Assembly: GCF_001050275.1 (NCBI RefSeq)
Contig: NZ_BBYA01000010.1
Coordinates: 124,001 to 188,000 of the forward strand
Reading direction: 5' to 3'
Length of the DNA stretch: 64,000 nucleotides
DNA from: Leptolinea tardivitalis
Lineage (GTDB): Bacteria; Chloroflexota; Anaerolineae; Anaerolineales; Anaerolineaceae
Shown here: positions 26,267-36,389 of the stretch, piece by piece
How positions within the stretch are numbered: position 1 is the first letter of the stretch
Layout of the letters: every line of letters begins with the position of its first letter
Notes under the pieces: model-generated
The model's database searches: none
The model's input: only the letters and a program-made list of their open reading frames with translations
Told to the model about the DNA's origin: nothing
Position numbers and translations under genes: made by a program

Positions 26267-27099
26267 TGGCCATGGAAACCACTCTTTATAAACCTGGCCG
26301 CTTTTTTTTCATTACCTATCTGGTTACCTTTGTTTCCTGGTTCATCAGCGCCTATATAAGCTATCAACCCGGCGGAGAAAAGTTATATTTCTTATTTCTT
26401 CTCCCCGGCCTGGTGGCACCATTCTGTGTCGCCCTTTACATGATTCGCTCATCCGGTTCGAAAGAACTCTGGAACACCTTCACATCCAGGTTGACCGATC
26501 TGCGTCTAATCAAATGGTCTGTGTTTCTTCCGTCACTATTAATCACACCAGTGGCTATTCTTATTGCCACTGGGATATCTATCCTATTCGGCGGGAGTAC
26601 TGCCCAATTGAAATTCGCCGATGGTTTCTCCTTTTCCATCGGAATGGTTCCCACCCTTCTGGTTCTCATTCTTGCTGCAGCCTTTGAAGAACTGGGTTGG
26701 CGCAGTTATGCCATGGATAGCCTGCATGCCAGATTTGACTATTTCACGGCCTCATTGATCTTCGGCCTCTTGTGGTCCGGGTGGCATTTTCCCATGATTT
26801 TCGTAAAAGACACATACCAAAACTTGATTGCTCTTGAAAATCTCTGGTACGCGGTCAATTTTATGGTTTCGATAATTCCGCTGGCTTTTATCATCAGTTG
26901 GATTTGCAAAGCGAACCGGGGCAGTATCACGGCTGCCGTAGTCCTGCACTTTTTTATCAATTTATCTCAGGAAGCTCTGAATATCACTCAGGCAACCAAG
27001 TGTATTGAAACAGGCATCTTTGCATTGATGGCAATCGGTATCGTTTTGTTGAATAAATCACTGTTTTTTGACAAAGTAAATGGAAAGGTTATTGAATGA
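26266..27099 (+). CDS. CPBP family intramembrane metalloprotease
   Basis: A 277-residue polytopic protein; start at 26266 is translationally coupled to the TetR stop. It carries the glutamate-arginine motif FEELGWRSYAMD (EExxxR) and the second motif GLLWSGWHFPMIF with the metal-binding His, both as in CPBP/Rce1-like proteases. A later segment has the third motif asparagine-rich helix (VVLHFFINLS). It could process or protect a membrane or peptide substrate; in many bacteria the family lies with bacteriocin immunity or stress genes. Confidence 0.92.
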   Translation: MAMETTLYKPGRFFFITYLVTFVSWFISAYISYQPGGEKLYFLFLLPGLVAPFCVALYMIRSSGSKELWNTFTSRLTDLRLIKWSVFLPSLLITPVAILIATGISILFGGSTAQLKFADGFSFSIGMVPTLLVLILAAAFEELGWRSYAMDSLHARFDYFTASLIFGLLWSGWHFPMIFVKDTYQNLIALENLWYAVNFMVSIIPLAFIISWICKANRGSITAAVVLHFFINLSQEALNITQATKCIETGIFALMAIGIVLLNKSLFFDKVNGKVIE

Positions 27100-28379
27100 C
27101 AAACTCCACCTCCTCCCAGAATCCCATGGCCCGTGTTATGGGTCTTCGAGACTTCCAGCTGTTGTTCGCCGGAGCCACAACTTCCCTGCTGGGTGACCAG
27201 TTTTCTCTGATCGCCACCCCCTGGCTGGTTTTGAAACTGACCAATGATCCGATGGCATTGGGCACAGTACTGGCCCTGGAAGGCATCCCCCGGGCGCTCT
27301 TCATGCTGCTGGGCGGTGCCATTACTGACCGTCTATCTCCCCGAAAAGTTATGCTGTCTGCCAGTATCATTCGCTTCATTTTGACCGCATTTATGGCTAT
27401 GATTGTGTTCGCCGGTGTGGCGCAGATCTGGATGATCTACCTGTTCGCACTGGCCTTCGGGATCGTCGCCGGATTTGCCATACCCGCAGAAAACAGCATT
27501 GTCCCCATGATCGTAGAAGAAGGTGACTTGCAGGCGGGCAATTCAATCATCATGGGAATTACCCAGTTGGCCGGTTTTGTGGGACCCACAATTGCCGGCT
27601 TGTTGATCGGGCATTATGCCTCTTCGAATATGGGCATTATCCTTTCCTTCACCATTGATGCCCTGACTTTCATCGTTTCGGCCGTTACACTGGCGATCAT
27701 GAAAACTGCTGGAAAATCATCCGCTTCTGGAAACCAGGAATCCGTCTGGACATCCATACTCACCGGAATAAAATACCTTCTTACTGATAAAGCCCTTCGT
27801 CTGGTTTTTATTGTTTTGATGTCAGTAAATTTTTTCCTGATGGGACCACTGCTTGTCGGAATCCCCGTTTTATCCAACCAGCGTCTTCCGGAAGGTGCCG
27901 TAGCGTATGGCCTGTTGTTGTCTGCTTTTGCCGGCGGTAATCTGATTGGAATTCTGTCAGCCGGAGCCCTGCCCCGGCCTAATTCCGGAATTATGAAAGG
28001 TATCTTGATTGCATTTGTCATTGCGTTCGGGCTGGGAGTGTTATCCCTCGGATTTGTCACCTCAACCTGGATTGATTTTGCCTCCATGCTGGTCCTTGGC
28101 CTGGCCAACGGATATGTTTCCATCATCATGTTCACATGGATGCAGATCGAAACACCTAAAGAGATGCTCGGCCGCATGATGAGCCTGATCACTTTTTCAA
28201 GCACCGGGTTGGTGCCGATTTCCCAGGCGCTGGCCGGTGTGATCAGCAAATGGGATCTCACCATGATGTTCACCATCTCCGGAGGAATCGTTGTCCTGTT
28301 TGGTCTGGTACTGTCATTCCATCCAGATTTACAGGTGTTGGGTGCCAGTCTTACCCAGGCATCGGCTAAAGAAGCCTGA
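27096..28379 (+). CDS. MFS transporter (12-helix type)
   Basis: A 427-residue major facilitator overlapping the protease gene by 4 bp (ATGA). The N-terminal half has TTSLLGDQFSLIATPWLVLK and the loop 2-3 motif GGAITDRLSPRKVML, typical for the drug:H+ or macrolide efflux-like (MFS_3/enterobactin exporter) group. Last gene of the TetR operon; a perfect terminator follows. The substrate is unknown. Confidence 0.93.
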   Translation: MTNSTSSQNPMARVMGLRDFQLLFAGATTSLLGDQFSLIATPWLVLKLTNDPMALGTVLALEGIPRALFMLLGGAITDRLSPRKVMLSASIIRFILTAFMAMIVFAGVAQIWMIYLFALAFGIVAGFAIPAENSIVPMIVEEGDLQAGNSIIMGITQLAGFVGPTIAGLLIGHYASSNMGIILSFTIDALTFIVSAVTLAIMKTAGKSSASGNQESVWTSILTGIKYLLTDKALRLVFIVLMSVNFFLMGPLLVGIPVLSNQRLPEGAVAYGLLLSAFAGGNLIGILSAGALPRPNSGIMKGILIAFVIAFGLGVLSLGFVTSTWIDFASMLVLGLANGYVSIIMFTWMQIETPKEMLGRMMSLITFSSTGLVPISQALAGVISKWDLTMMFTISGGIVVLFGLVLSFHPDLQVLGASLTQASAKEA

Positions 28380-28402
28380 TACTTTTTTCCAGAAAGTTTT
28401 TA

Positions 28403-28432
28403 CCATCCGGTTTTCTTCCGGATGGTCTTTTA
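28403..28432 (+). terminator. Terminator of the TetR-protease-MFS operon
   Basis: CCATCCGG (28403-28410) and CCGGATGG (28418-28425) with a 7-base loop, followed by TCTTTTATT. Confidence 0.9.
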
Positions 28433-28706
28433 TTAGATGGAAGAGCAGTCAAATGGGTTGTTTGTAGATACTGTACAAAAAAGATATAATCAGACTTGAT
28501 TTCTTCACGATAGATTGGTCTGGTTGGAAATAGTCCAATGTTTTCCAATCAGGAGATTTCTTTATAGAGAGCTTTTACAATTAACTATATAAACGCCGCT
28601 TACGGGGTAAAGTAATGATGCATGGTAAAAAAGTATATGAGGATCATTTCTGCATAGTTCGAATACGGCTGTGTGAAGTTATTTATTCGTAAAAACAGGG
28701 AATATC
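28433..28706. other. Leader region of the LacI-type gene
   Basis: No gene. A possible promoter TTGTAG (28463-28468), 17-bp spacer, TATAAT (28486-28491) would give a leader of about 210 nt before the ATG at 28707. AGGGA is the RBS. No clear LacI-type palindrome was noticed. Confidence 0.4.
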
Positions 28707-29747
28707 ATGGGATTTCCAAATCGTTCAAGGGTAACGATAAAAGATGTGGCAAAAGCCTGCGGCGTTTCAACGCAGACAATTTCACGAGTCATAAATGACC
28801 GTATTGATGTCTCTTCAACGACCCGCGAGAAAATTCTGGCCGTTATGCAAGAGATGGATTACCAGCCCAGTGCCCTGGCACGATCCATGCGTCAAAACTC
28901 AAAAACCCTTGGCGTGATTGTAGCCGAACTGCGATTCGTGGGAATTTCCTCCACACTGAACGGCATTACCCAGGCTGCTGATGCCCGGGGTTACAGCCTG
29001 ATGCTAAAAGAACTTCCCAGTTTTGATTCAATGGAAATGCAACCGCTTATCCAATCGCTCATAGCCCACCGGGTAGAAGGGATCATCTATGCGGCACCGG
29101 AGGTCGGTGAAAATTGGAAAACGATCCAGCGCAATCTATCGAAGCAAATACCACCAATGGTCTATCTCAAAGGGAATCCATCATCTGCACCCATCACCCT
29201 TTCAATGGACAACTACTCCGGCGCCTATTCAATCACCCGTCACCTGATAGACCAGGGCTACCGGCATATTGCACATATCAGCGGGCCGATGGATTGGTGG
29301 GAATCGCGGGAACGGCAGCGCGCCTGGAGCCGCGCGTTGTTTGATGCCGGTCTCCCTGTTCCAGAATATGCCTCCATTCAGGGGAATTGGTCTTCGGCCA
29401 GCGGATACACCTGCATGGATTCTCTTCTTAAGCAGTATCCAGAAATGGATGCTGTCTTTGCGGCGAACGATCAAATGGCCCTCGGAGTCCTCAATATTGC
29501 CTGGGAGAAACATATCAATATTCCCGGCCAACTGGGCGTAGCCGGCTTTGATGATATCCCGGAATCAAAGTATTTCTCTCCTCCTTTGACTACTGTGTAT
29601 CAAGACTTGAACAAACTTGGCGATCTGGCTGTGCGTAAGTTGATTTCACTTTCATCACCCGATGATACTGATCCGGCTGTCCAAGGGAATTCTCTAATGC
29701 TGCCTACTGAGCTTCGCGTGCGTCAGTCTACAACCCGCCAAAATTAA
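28707..29747 (+). CDS. LacI family transcriptional regulator
   Basis: A 346-residue protein with an N-terminal LacI HTH (TIKDVAKACGVSTQTISRVI, about 8-30) and hinge helix (YQPSALARSM). A periplasmic-binding-like sensor domain (about 60-335) ends GFDDIPESKYFSPPLTTVYQ. Such proteins repress sugar-use genes until a sugar binds. No sugar transporter or hydrolase lies nearby; neighbours are glycosyltransferases, so the target is not evident. Confidence 0.95.
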   Translation: MGFPNRSRVTIKDVAKACGVSTQTISRVINDRIDVSSTTREKILAVMQEMDYQPSALARSMRQNSKTLGVIVAELRFVGISSTLNGITQAADARGYSLMLKELPSFDSMEMQPLIQSLIAHRVEGIIYAAPEVGENWKTIQRNLSKQIPPMVYLKGNPSSAPITLSMDNYSGAYSITRHLIDQGYRHIAHISGPMDWWESRERQRAWSRALFDAGLPVPEYASIQGNWSSASGYTCMDSLLKQYPEMDAVFAANDQMALGVLNIAWEKHINIPGQLGVAGFDDIPESKYFSPPLTTVYQDLNKLGDLAVRKLISLSSPDDTDPAVQGNSLMLPTELRVRQSTTRQN

Positions 29748-29831
29748 TCCCTTTTGAATGAAAAACCACCATCTGTTAGTCTTATGAACGGCACATGGAT
29801 GTCTGCATGATACAATCACCCCGCCAGTCTC

Positions 29832-30992
29832 ATGATTAAACGACATCCTGAACGCTTCATTTTGCTGACTGCTGTAATCCTCTATGCCCCATTTCTCTTT
29901 ATGGGGTATGGATCTGATATTGACACCTATCGAGTACTGCATGCAGGGCGGCACTTTGTTCAGACACTGGACTATATTCCCTCCCGCGGCCCTGGTTTCT
30001 TTGTCTTTGAAACCATCATGTTTTTTATGGATCAACTGGGAGGGAGTTTTCTTGCCAATTTGACCATCATGGGCATGGCGTTGATTATCCTGTATGGATT
30101 CATGCGCCTTTGCCGGGAATACAAAATTCCACATTACCTTCTCCTGACAATCGCCCTGATGGTTCATCCGTTTTTCTGGGCCAATGCCGCCTGCAGTATG
30201 GACTACCTGATGGGAATTGGCTTTGCTTTTCTGGGTATGATCCAGATCAGGCGCAGGCACTATTTCACCGCCGGGGCTGCTTTTGCTCTGGGTGCCGGGT
30301 CACGCCTGACGGTTGTCTTGCTGGCCGGAGGTTTTTTGCTCTGGCAATTCCTTATTGAACCTCAAAACCGTTGGAAGTTGATTCAAGCTGGACTTGTGTT
30401 CGGCTTTTTTACGATTGTTTTCTACCTCCCGCCAGCCGATTTCGCCCAGTGGACAACCCGCTTCCTGGTGGCATCTGTCGGCAGCCAGGAATACTGGTCA
30501 CCCGGGTTGCGCTTCGGGCGATGGGGATATAAAAACCTGATGTTCTGGTCCATACCCGGGTTTCTCCTGTTGATTGGGTTCATCATCCGTGGATTGATCA
30601 AATCCGGATGGGAATCCTTCAGCCGCCATGCCTGGCTGCCTGCAGCCGCTCTGCTGATCACCCTGGTATACGAATCCTTCTATCTGGGTATTCCAACAGA
30701 ACCATCCTACCTGATCCCCACCATACCGCTGGTGTTGATTGTCTTTGGTATTTTCGTGGGAGACCACCGCTGGCCCGTCATCCTTTTGACAGTAGTTTTG
30801 TGTCTTTCCGGCATCGTGACAATCAATATTGCCCAGCCTAATCTGGGAAATCGGGCAACCTCCGCAGAATATGGATTTTGGCTGGAACCGGGTCATCTGG
30901 CAGCGTTAACAACCGAGAGGTTGAATTATCAGCAATGCGGACGGCCTTATTGCAATGTAATCCATAGCCCCATTCAGGTACAATCGAAATAA
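29832..30992 (+). CDS. Polytopic membrane protein, GT-C glycosyltransferase-like
   Basis: A 386-residue protein with about ten hydrophobic segments. YGSDIDTYRVLHAGRHF in the first periplasmic loop carries the acidic pair typical of GT-C/GT39 transferases that use polyprenyl-phosphate sugars. The following gene is clearly of the same kind, so both may add sugars to lipid or protein carriers outside the membrane. No strong RBS at 29832; the frame is open and otherwise typical. The specific substrate is unknown. Confidence 0.65.
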   Translation: MIKRHPERFILLTAVILYAPFLFMGYGSDIDTYRVLHAGRHFVQTLDYIPSRGPGFFVFETIMFFMDQLGGSFLANLTIMGMALIILYGFMRLCREYKIPHYLLLTIALMVHPFFWANAACSMDYLMGIGFAFLGMIQIRRRHYFTAGAAFALGAGSRLTVVLLAGGFLLWQFLIEPQNRWKLIQAGLVFGFFTIVFYLPPADFAQWTTRFLVASVGSQEYWSPGLRFGRWGYKNLMFWSIPGFLLLIGFIIRGLIKSGWESFSRHAWLPAAALLITLVYESFYLGIPTEPSYLIPTIPLVLIVFGIFVGDHRWPVILLTVVLCLSGIVTINIAQPNLGNRATSAEYGFWLEPGHLAALTTERLNYQQCGRPYCNVIHSPIQVQSK

Positions 30993-31058
30993 GTGCAAAA
31001 TCCTGAAATCTTCTATAATCGCTGAGTACACAACCCTTAACGGGATCTCGCGTTCATC

Positions 31059-32621
31059 ATGGATACTCCCTTGGCAGGTTCTCAGAAAAAAGCTGAAAGA
31101 CTGATTTTTACCGTAATTATTCTATTTACGATCGTCACAGCCATCTATTTTCGATTTAATAACCTTCATCAGTCGCCCGCATGGTACAGTGACGAAGGCA
31201 ATCATATTGACCTTGCCGAGAACTGGATGCAGGGGAAATGGCAGAATTACGGAATACTCGGTGCACCATACAGCCAGCGACCGCCATTGTATATGTATAC
31301 CGTGGCAGCGGCTATGAGATTGTTTGGCGTGGATATCCAGGTTTCGCGGGGGGTCAGTGCATGTGGTAATCTGATCTGTTGTCTATTGGCTGGCTGGATT
31401 GCCTGGAAAAGGCAGGGACGCCGTGAGGGGATACTAACCCTTTGGGTGGCGGCTGCGGCACCCTGGATCGTTACATTTGGTCGTCTGGGACTGACCTATA
31501 ACCTGATGGCTCCGTTTTTCCTCTTTTCGTTGATGGCCATACATGAATATTGTCTTAAGCCGTCTCCCGGTTGGCTTGCCGCCAGCGCCATAGAAGCCGC
31601 ATTGGCTTTTTCGACCGATTACCTGGGAATTCTCTGCGGTGTGACTGCCGGGTTGGTGTTGCTGGTTAAAAGACCTCGGTCTCTCTTTGGATTCGGCACC
31701 ATTTTTCTCGCGGTGCTGGTTGTTGTTTTCCTGCCAGTGTTGTGTGTGAATGCAGGTGTTTTCTTTACGGATATGCGCAACCTCTTTGTCTGGGGCGGCG
31801 GGGTGCAATCCAGCTCGTCTTCCCTGATCAGCATTCTGGTCAACTATGTTGAACTGCTTCGCCGTGAAAGCTGGATCCTGATCGGTCTGTGTGGTTTGTT
31901 CCTTCTGAAAGATGGTTCACTTCGCAACATTCTTTTGACCGCTGTCGGCTTGACTCTGTTGATGGTTACCCGGGCGTATACTCCGGTTGGAGTTGGTCTG
32001 CATTATTTGATGCACCTTTTCCCGATTTTCGCCCTGGGTTTGGCCGTTTTTATGCTGCATGCCTATGAGTTTATTAAGAGGTTGATGCAAAAAGAACTGA
32101 CATCCTTATTCTCACGCCTTCCCAGGGTGGTCTCACCTGCAGCCACACTTCTTTCCGCCGCCATCGTATTTACACCACTGGTCTGGATGGTTCTCAGTTC
32201 TTTCGCCATAACAACATACAACTCTAATTATATTTTCACCGGCAACGATGACCTGCGCCTTCTTGAAGTGAAACCCGCCGAGAATGTACGGGCGTTTATA
32301 TCAGCTCATGTGTCCCCCGGCGACCTGGTGTTGGGTTCGCCCGCCATTCTGTGGGGTTTGCCAACTATGAACAGGGCTGATTTTCTCGCCGCGCTGGCAT
32401 ATATCGGACAGAAACCCCAGAATTACATTACGGTGGACAGGCAGCGATATACCAATGACATCTCGCTGGAAAAAGCCAAATTTGTCATCCTTGACCCTCT
32501 CGCAGAAGAATTTGCTCCTCTGGTACTGCCCGGTATGGATGGTTTCCTTCTGGAAATCCATAAGATGCCGGCCGTTTTTACCTCTGGCAATATTACAGTA
32601 TACGCCGGGCAGGAAAAATAG
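31059..32621 (+). CDS. ArnT/PMT-like membrane glycosyltransferase (GT39 type)
   Basis: A 520-residue polytopic protein with basic N-terminus and first helix at about 15-35. The loop WYSDEGNHIDLAENWMQGKW holds the DE acidic motif of GT39/ArnT family enzymes, and QRPPLYMYTVAAAMRLFG is the typical following block. About eleven helices are visible and a C-terminal soluble part (about 410-520) resembles the periplasmic domain of such enzymes. It probably uses polyprenyl-phosphate-linked sugar to modify an envelope component. Confidence 0.82.
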   Translation: MDTPLAGSQKKAERLIFTVIILFTIVTAIYFRFNNLHQSPAWYSDEGNHIDLAENWMQGKWQNYGILGAPYSQRPPLYMYTVAAAMRLFGVDIQVSRGVSACGNLICCLLAGWIAWKRQGRREGILTLWVAAAAPWIVTFGRLGLTYNLMAPFFLFSLMAIHEYCLKPSPGWLAASAIEAALAFSTDYLGILCGVTAGLVLLVKRPRSLFGFGTIFLAVLVVVFLPVLCVNAGVFFTDMRNLFVWGGGVQSSSSSLISILVNYVELLRRESWILIGLCGLFLLKDGSLRNILLTAVGLTLLMVTRAYTPVGVGLHYLMHLFPIFALGLAVFMLHAYEFIKRLMQKELTSLFSRLPRVVSPAATLLSAAIVFTPLVWMVLSSFAITTYNSNYIFTGNDDLRLLEVKPAENVRAFISAHVSPGDLVLGSPAILWGLPTMNRADFLAALAYIGQKPQNYITVDRQRYTNDISLEKAKFVILDPLAEEFAPLVLPGMDGFLLEIHKMPAVFTSGNITVYAGQEK

Positions 32622-32726
32622 ATTTCCTCCGCCAACCTGCTAACGCTAGCGATTATCGGTTCGATTCTTTTTCATTTTGTGGCGATCACTATATAAAACA
32701 TTGAATTACAATGCGTTATCTTTTTA

Positions 32727-33359
32727 ATGCAGGAAAATCCCATCACATACATCAGTTTCTTTCCGTTGCCCTTTATTTTCTGCCTAATCATTCTGGCTGT
32801 ATTGGTTATCCGTGCCCGTAAAAAAGGCCGGACATATGGATTGGTGACCGGTATTTTTGGCGGATATGTCATAGCTGTTTTAATGATCGTTTTCTTTCCG
32901 ATACCTGTATCTGTCTACTGGCCGGATAATCTTCATTGGAGCAATACCCTCCGAGAAATACGGCGGGTAAACCTTATACCCCTCTGGTATCCGGGTTTAT
33001 TTCATTTTTCGATCAAATCGATTGGCATGCTGGTGGATATTGTATTGAATATACTCCTGACGATTCCCGTCGGTATTTGTGTGCCAATTCTAAAACCGGG
33101 TAAGCCGAAATTTATTCTGGGACTGGCTTTCGCTACAGGTTTCCTGATGGAAATAGCTGAATTGGCTGTCCAACTGGTGACAGGGATTCACTACCATGTC
33201 GTCACAATGAATGATGTCGTCATGAATGCACTGGGCGTTCTGACAGGTTATGGCATTTTAATTTCGATCCGGTGGTTAAATACACAACTCAAAAGAGGAA
33301 ATCCCGGCAACCAAATAATCTCACAAACCAGTCAAACCAGGGGGAACGAGAACCAGTAG
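32727..33359 (+). CDS. VanZ family membrane protein
   Basis: A 210-residue protein with four or five helices. VNLIPLWYPGLFHFS and DIVLNILLTIPVGICVPIL, followed by GLAFATGFLMEIAELAVQ, are the conserved VanZ-like pattern. The family confers low-level teicoplanin resistance in enterococci, but most members are of unknown role. The TTTAATGCAGG context gives a weak RBS. Confidence 0.88.
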   Translation: MQENPITYISFFPLPFIFCLIILAVLVIRARKKGRTYGLVTGIFGGYVIAVLMIVFFPIPVSVYWPDNLHWSNTLREIRRVNLIPLWYPGLFHFSIKSIGMLVDIVLNILLTIPVGICVPILKPGKPKFILGLAFATGFLMEIAELAVQLVTGIHYHVVTMNDVVMNALGVLTGYGILISIRWLNTQLKRGNPGNQIISQTSQTRGNENQ

Positions 33360-33407
33360 TTTTCGATTAAAATACTCCAATCCCACGGTGCTATTAGAGG
33401 CATGAAT

Positions 33408-34088
33408 ATGACGCAAAGCAAACGCAGAGCCAAATTGGAAGCGAAAAGAAAAACCGAGAAAGTTGTCCAGATCATTGCCGGTGTAGTCATTCTGGTTATT
33501 CTGGCTGCCATTCTATGGGCGATACAATCCTCCAGTAAACCGTCAGCCTCACAACAAGCGGCTGCAGGAGCCGCACATTCAGGAAAATATGAAAAAGAAC
33601 CTGAAATGAGCATTGACCCGGCAAAGAAATACACAGCCACGTTTAAAATGGCCAAAGGTGGCGAATTCACCATCCAACTTTTCCCGGATAAAGCTCCCAG
33701 AACCGTAAACAGCTTTGTGTTCCTTGCCCGCGAAAAATTCTATGATGGAACCACCTTTCACCGGGTACTGGAAGGATTTATGGCCCAGGGTGGTGATCCT
33801 ACTGGAACCGGCGCCGGTGGTCCGGGATATGAATTTAAAAATGAAGACAGTGATTTAAAATTTGACAAACCCGGTGTGGTTGCCATGGCCAATGCCGGCC
33901 GAGACACCAACGGCAGCCAGTTCTTCATTACCTTTGTCCCCACCCCACAATTGGATGGCGGATACACCATTTTCGGTCAGGTGATTGAAGGCATGGATGT
34001 GGTCAATGGTATTACCCGGCGGGATCCCCAGGAAAATCCCAATTTCACCGGTGATGTGATTGAGAGTGTCACCATCACTGAACAGTAA
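33408..34088 (+). CDS. Membrane-anchored cyclophilin-type peptidyl-prolyl isomerase
   Basis: A 226-residue protein; start at 33408 chosen because GAGG lies 7 bases upstream (33397-33400), whereas the ATG at 33402 is too close. A basic N-terminus, one membrane helix (about 22-45, IIAGVVILVILAAILWAI), a linker and the cyclophilin domain (about 80-225) are seen. FHRVLEGFMAQGGDPTGTGAGG and NGSQFFITFVP contain the catalytic Arg and the Gln/Phe residues. It should fold proteins outside the membrane. Confidence 0.95.
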   Translation: MTQSKRRAKLEAKRKTEKVVQIIAGVVILVILAAILWAIQSSSKPSASQQAAAGAAHSGKYEKEPEMSIDPAKKYTATFKMAKGGEFTIQLFPDKAPRTVNSFVFLAREKFYDGTTFHRVLEGFMAQGGDPTGTGAGGPGYEFKNEDSDLKFDKPGVVAMANAGRDTNGSQFFITFVPTPQLDGGYTIFGQVIEGMDVVNGITRRDPQENPNFTGDVIESVTITEQ

Positions 34089-34092
34089 ACTT

Positions 34093-34662
34093 ATGGAGAC
34101 TTCCCGGCAGAAACAACCATACACTCTGGCATCCGTATGTATCAAGACAGCATTGATACATACGGTGAGCTATTTTTTGATCGGGCTGATCAGCTTTACC
34201 GTATTTGACTATTCCGCACGATATGCCGACCCTCTGCTGGGGAATTTCATGCGGCAGACCACCCATCCCATGGTGGCTGCCGGACCTCTCTTCCAGATAC
34301 TTCGCGGGTTGCTTTTTGGCCTGGTCTTTTTTACCCTGCGTGATGTTGTTTTTGCCCGTAAAAGAGGATGGTTAACTCTGTGGTTGGTTCTGCTGGTAGT
34401 AGGGATTATTTCACCCTTCGGACCTTCTCCCAGTTCGATCGAAGGCATGGTCTATACGACCGTTCCATTGAACTTCCATGTTATTGGACTTCCAGAGGTC
34501 ATCGTCCAATCATTGGTTCTGGCGGTCGGCACATTTTTTTGGGTGAACCATCCTGAAAAGAAATGGATTGGATGGGTCATAGGTATAGTCTTTGCCATGG
34601 TGATCTTGATGGCGGTCATGGGGATTCTCTCTGCCGTCGGAATATTGGTGCAGCCAAAATAA
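34093..34662 (+). CDS. Hypothetical five-helix membrane protein
   Basis: A 189-residue protein starting 4 bp after the cyclophilin stop (the frame from 34060 would overlap it). Five hydrophobic segments are visible: about 20-38, 66-85, 92-112, 126-150 and 160-183. No family recognised. Co-transcription with the cyclophilin gene is likely. Confidence 0.6.
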   Translation: METSRQKQPYTLASVCIKTALIHTVSYFLIGLISFTVFDYSARYADPLLGNFMRQTTHPMVAAGPLFQILRGLLFGLVFFTLRDVVFARKRGWLTLWLVLLVVGIISPFGPSPSSIEGMVYTTVPLNFHVIGLPEVIVQSLVLAVGTFFWVNHPEKKWIGWVIGIVFAMVILMAVMGILSAVGILVQPK

Positions 34663-34685
34663 TTGTTCAATAAACAGGGTCTGTT

Positions 34686-34976
34686 ATGAAATTTCTTGCC
34701 ATGGAAATAGAAAACTACCCGGTACAGTGGAATGATGTTGATCCCGCTTTGTTGAAAGCTGAAGCAAGGCGGGTTTTTGACCTTCAACAGGCGGATCGTA
34801 TCCGGCAAATCCATTTCCGCCAGGACACCAAAAGCGCCGTCATTGAATGGGAATGTGACACGGAGGAAGAAGTCCGAAACCTTTTAGATACATTCCCCCT
34901 TGTTCAGGCTGGGTTGATTCATTTTGAAATTATTCCATTAATCCCCTATTCTGGATTTAATCGGCTTTTTAGGTAG
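34686..34976 (+). CDS. Muconolactone delta-isomerase-like small protein
   Basis: A 96-residue protein with a ferredoxin-like alpha/beta pattern. LLKAEARRVFDLQQADRIRQ, FRQDTKSAVIEWECD and TFPLVQAGLIHFEIIPLIPY match the style of the muconolactone isomerase/YCII-like family, often found as stand-alone stress proteins. No aromatic-degradation genes are near, so a catabolic isomerase role is unlikely here. Confidence 0.65.
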   Translation: MKFLAMEIENYPVQWNDVDPALLKAEARRVFDLQQADRIRQIHFRQDTKSAVIEWECDTEEEVRNLLDTFPLVQAGLIHFEIIPLIPYSGFNRLFR

Positions 34977-35042
34977 TATTAATGGAATTTCTTTGGGGGT
35001 AATTGAATAATGTTTTAAATCCCTGATCATTATCCAAAAAAC

Positions 35043-36239
35043 ATGAATCCTGATCTGATAATCGATATTCGGACAGTTGTCGTTATCCAGGTGATCGTCA
35101 ATCTCACCATTGGACTTACCCTCTGGTTATCCATGCGGGGACGGTACCAGTTTGGGATGAATTACTTTATCACTTTGTTTCTATCACAGTTTTTTGTGCA
35201 AATCCTGTATATCTTACGCGGCATCCTGCCGGATTTTATTACAATTGTCCTTGCGAATGTACTGTTGATTGCTTCTTATAACCTGGGTTATCTCGGATAT
35301 TGCAGCTTTTTCAATCGAAGAGTTAACTGGTGGTTTGTTTATCTTCCCATAATTGTCATTCTGGTGGTTTTCACAATTTATATCAACGATTTCCGTATTC
35401 GGGTAATTTCACTTGGATTGGTGTCGAGCGTACAATATGCCATCCAATCAGTCTTTGTCATTACTGTCAAAGAAGAAGCAGTAAAACGCTCGAAACCCAT
35501 TCTACTTATTGGCTACACATTGATCCTGTCGCTTTTTTTGGTCAGAGCCATCTACATGATCATCAATCCGAATGGCATTAAAGGATATTTCGATCCGATT
35601 TGGATCAATTCTCTCACATTGATCTTATCCATCCCCAGTATCATCCTGATCGCGCTGGGAGTTCTGGTAATGATTTCGGACCGCCTGATGGAAGTGAATC
35701 GGGAGCTGGCCACACGAGATTGGTTAACCCATATTTTCAATCGTGGAACTTTCATCGATCTGGCCAACCGCGAACTTTCTCGGGCAGAACGGTACAACCA
35801 CGAAACGTCGTTGGTAATGATTGATATTGATCGGTTTAAAGTCGTCAATGATACATACGGTCATCCAATTGGAGATGAAGCCTTAATTCACCTGGTCCAC
35901 ATTTTAAAGGACTCTCTTCGTATGCAAGACTTGTATGGACGGTATGGGGGAGAAGAATTTGTCATTCTGCTGGCAGAAACATCCTCAGAAGAGGCCTTCC
36001 AGATAGCCGAACGAATCCGGAAACAAATAGCGAATACCCCTCTTCTAACTCACAACCTCACAATCAAATTAACCGTCAGTATCGGGGTTGCCACAGCCCA
36101 TGGCGGAAGTAGACCATCTTTGAATGCATTAATCAGTGCTGCCGATACCGCCATGTATCAGGCAAAAACCGCCGGCCGCAATTGCACCCGCATACTTAAT
36201 CTATCCGCCATCCAATCAGATGCCCCGGTTGTGGTGTAA
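35043..36239 (+). CDS. Membrane diguanylate cyclase (GGDEF)
   Basis: A 398-residue protein: seven or so membrane helices (about 8-212) resembling a MASE-type sensor, then a GGDEF domain (about 222-385). The active site is RYGGEEF (300-306), the metal-binding Asp lies in MIDIDRFKVVND, and an inhibitory I-site RMQD is five residues before it (293-296). It should make cyclic di-GMP with feedback inhibition. No PilZ or EAL gene is adjacent. Confidence 0.95.
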   Translation: MNPDLIIDIRTVVVIQVIVNLTIGLTLWLSMRGRYQFGMNYFITLFLSQFFVQILYILRGILPDFITIVLANVLLIASYNLGYLGYCSFFNRRVNWWFVYLPIIVILVVFTIYINDFRIRVISLGLVSSVQYAIQSVFVITVKEEAVKRSKPILLIGYTLILSLFLVRAIYMIINPNGIKGYFDPIWINSLTLILSIPSIILIALGVLVMISDRLMEVNRELATRDWLTHIFNRGTFIDLANRELSRAERYNHETSLVMIDIDRFKVVNDTYGHPIGDEALIHLVHILKDSLRMQDLYGRYGGEEFVILLAETSSEEAFQIAERIRKQIANTPLLTHNLTIKLTVSIGVATAHGGSRPSLNALISAADTAMYQAKTAGRNCTRILNLSAIQSDAPVVV

Positions 36240-36389
36240 TGCTGTGATTGCCTGATGATAAACATTATGATTACAACCAGGAATTCATCCGACAAAATAC
36301 TTCTGCTTATCTATGGATAATTCTGGAAGAATCATATTCAAGCAGCGAAAATTGACATACAATCCACTCGTAGCTGAAAGCAATAGACG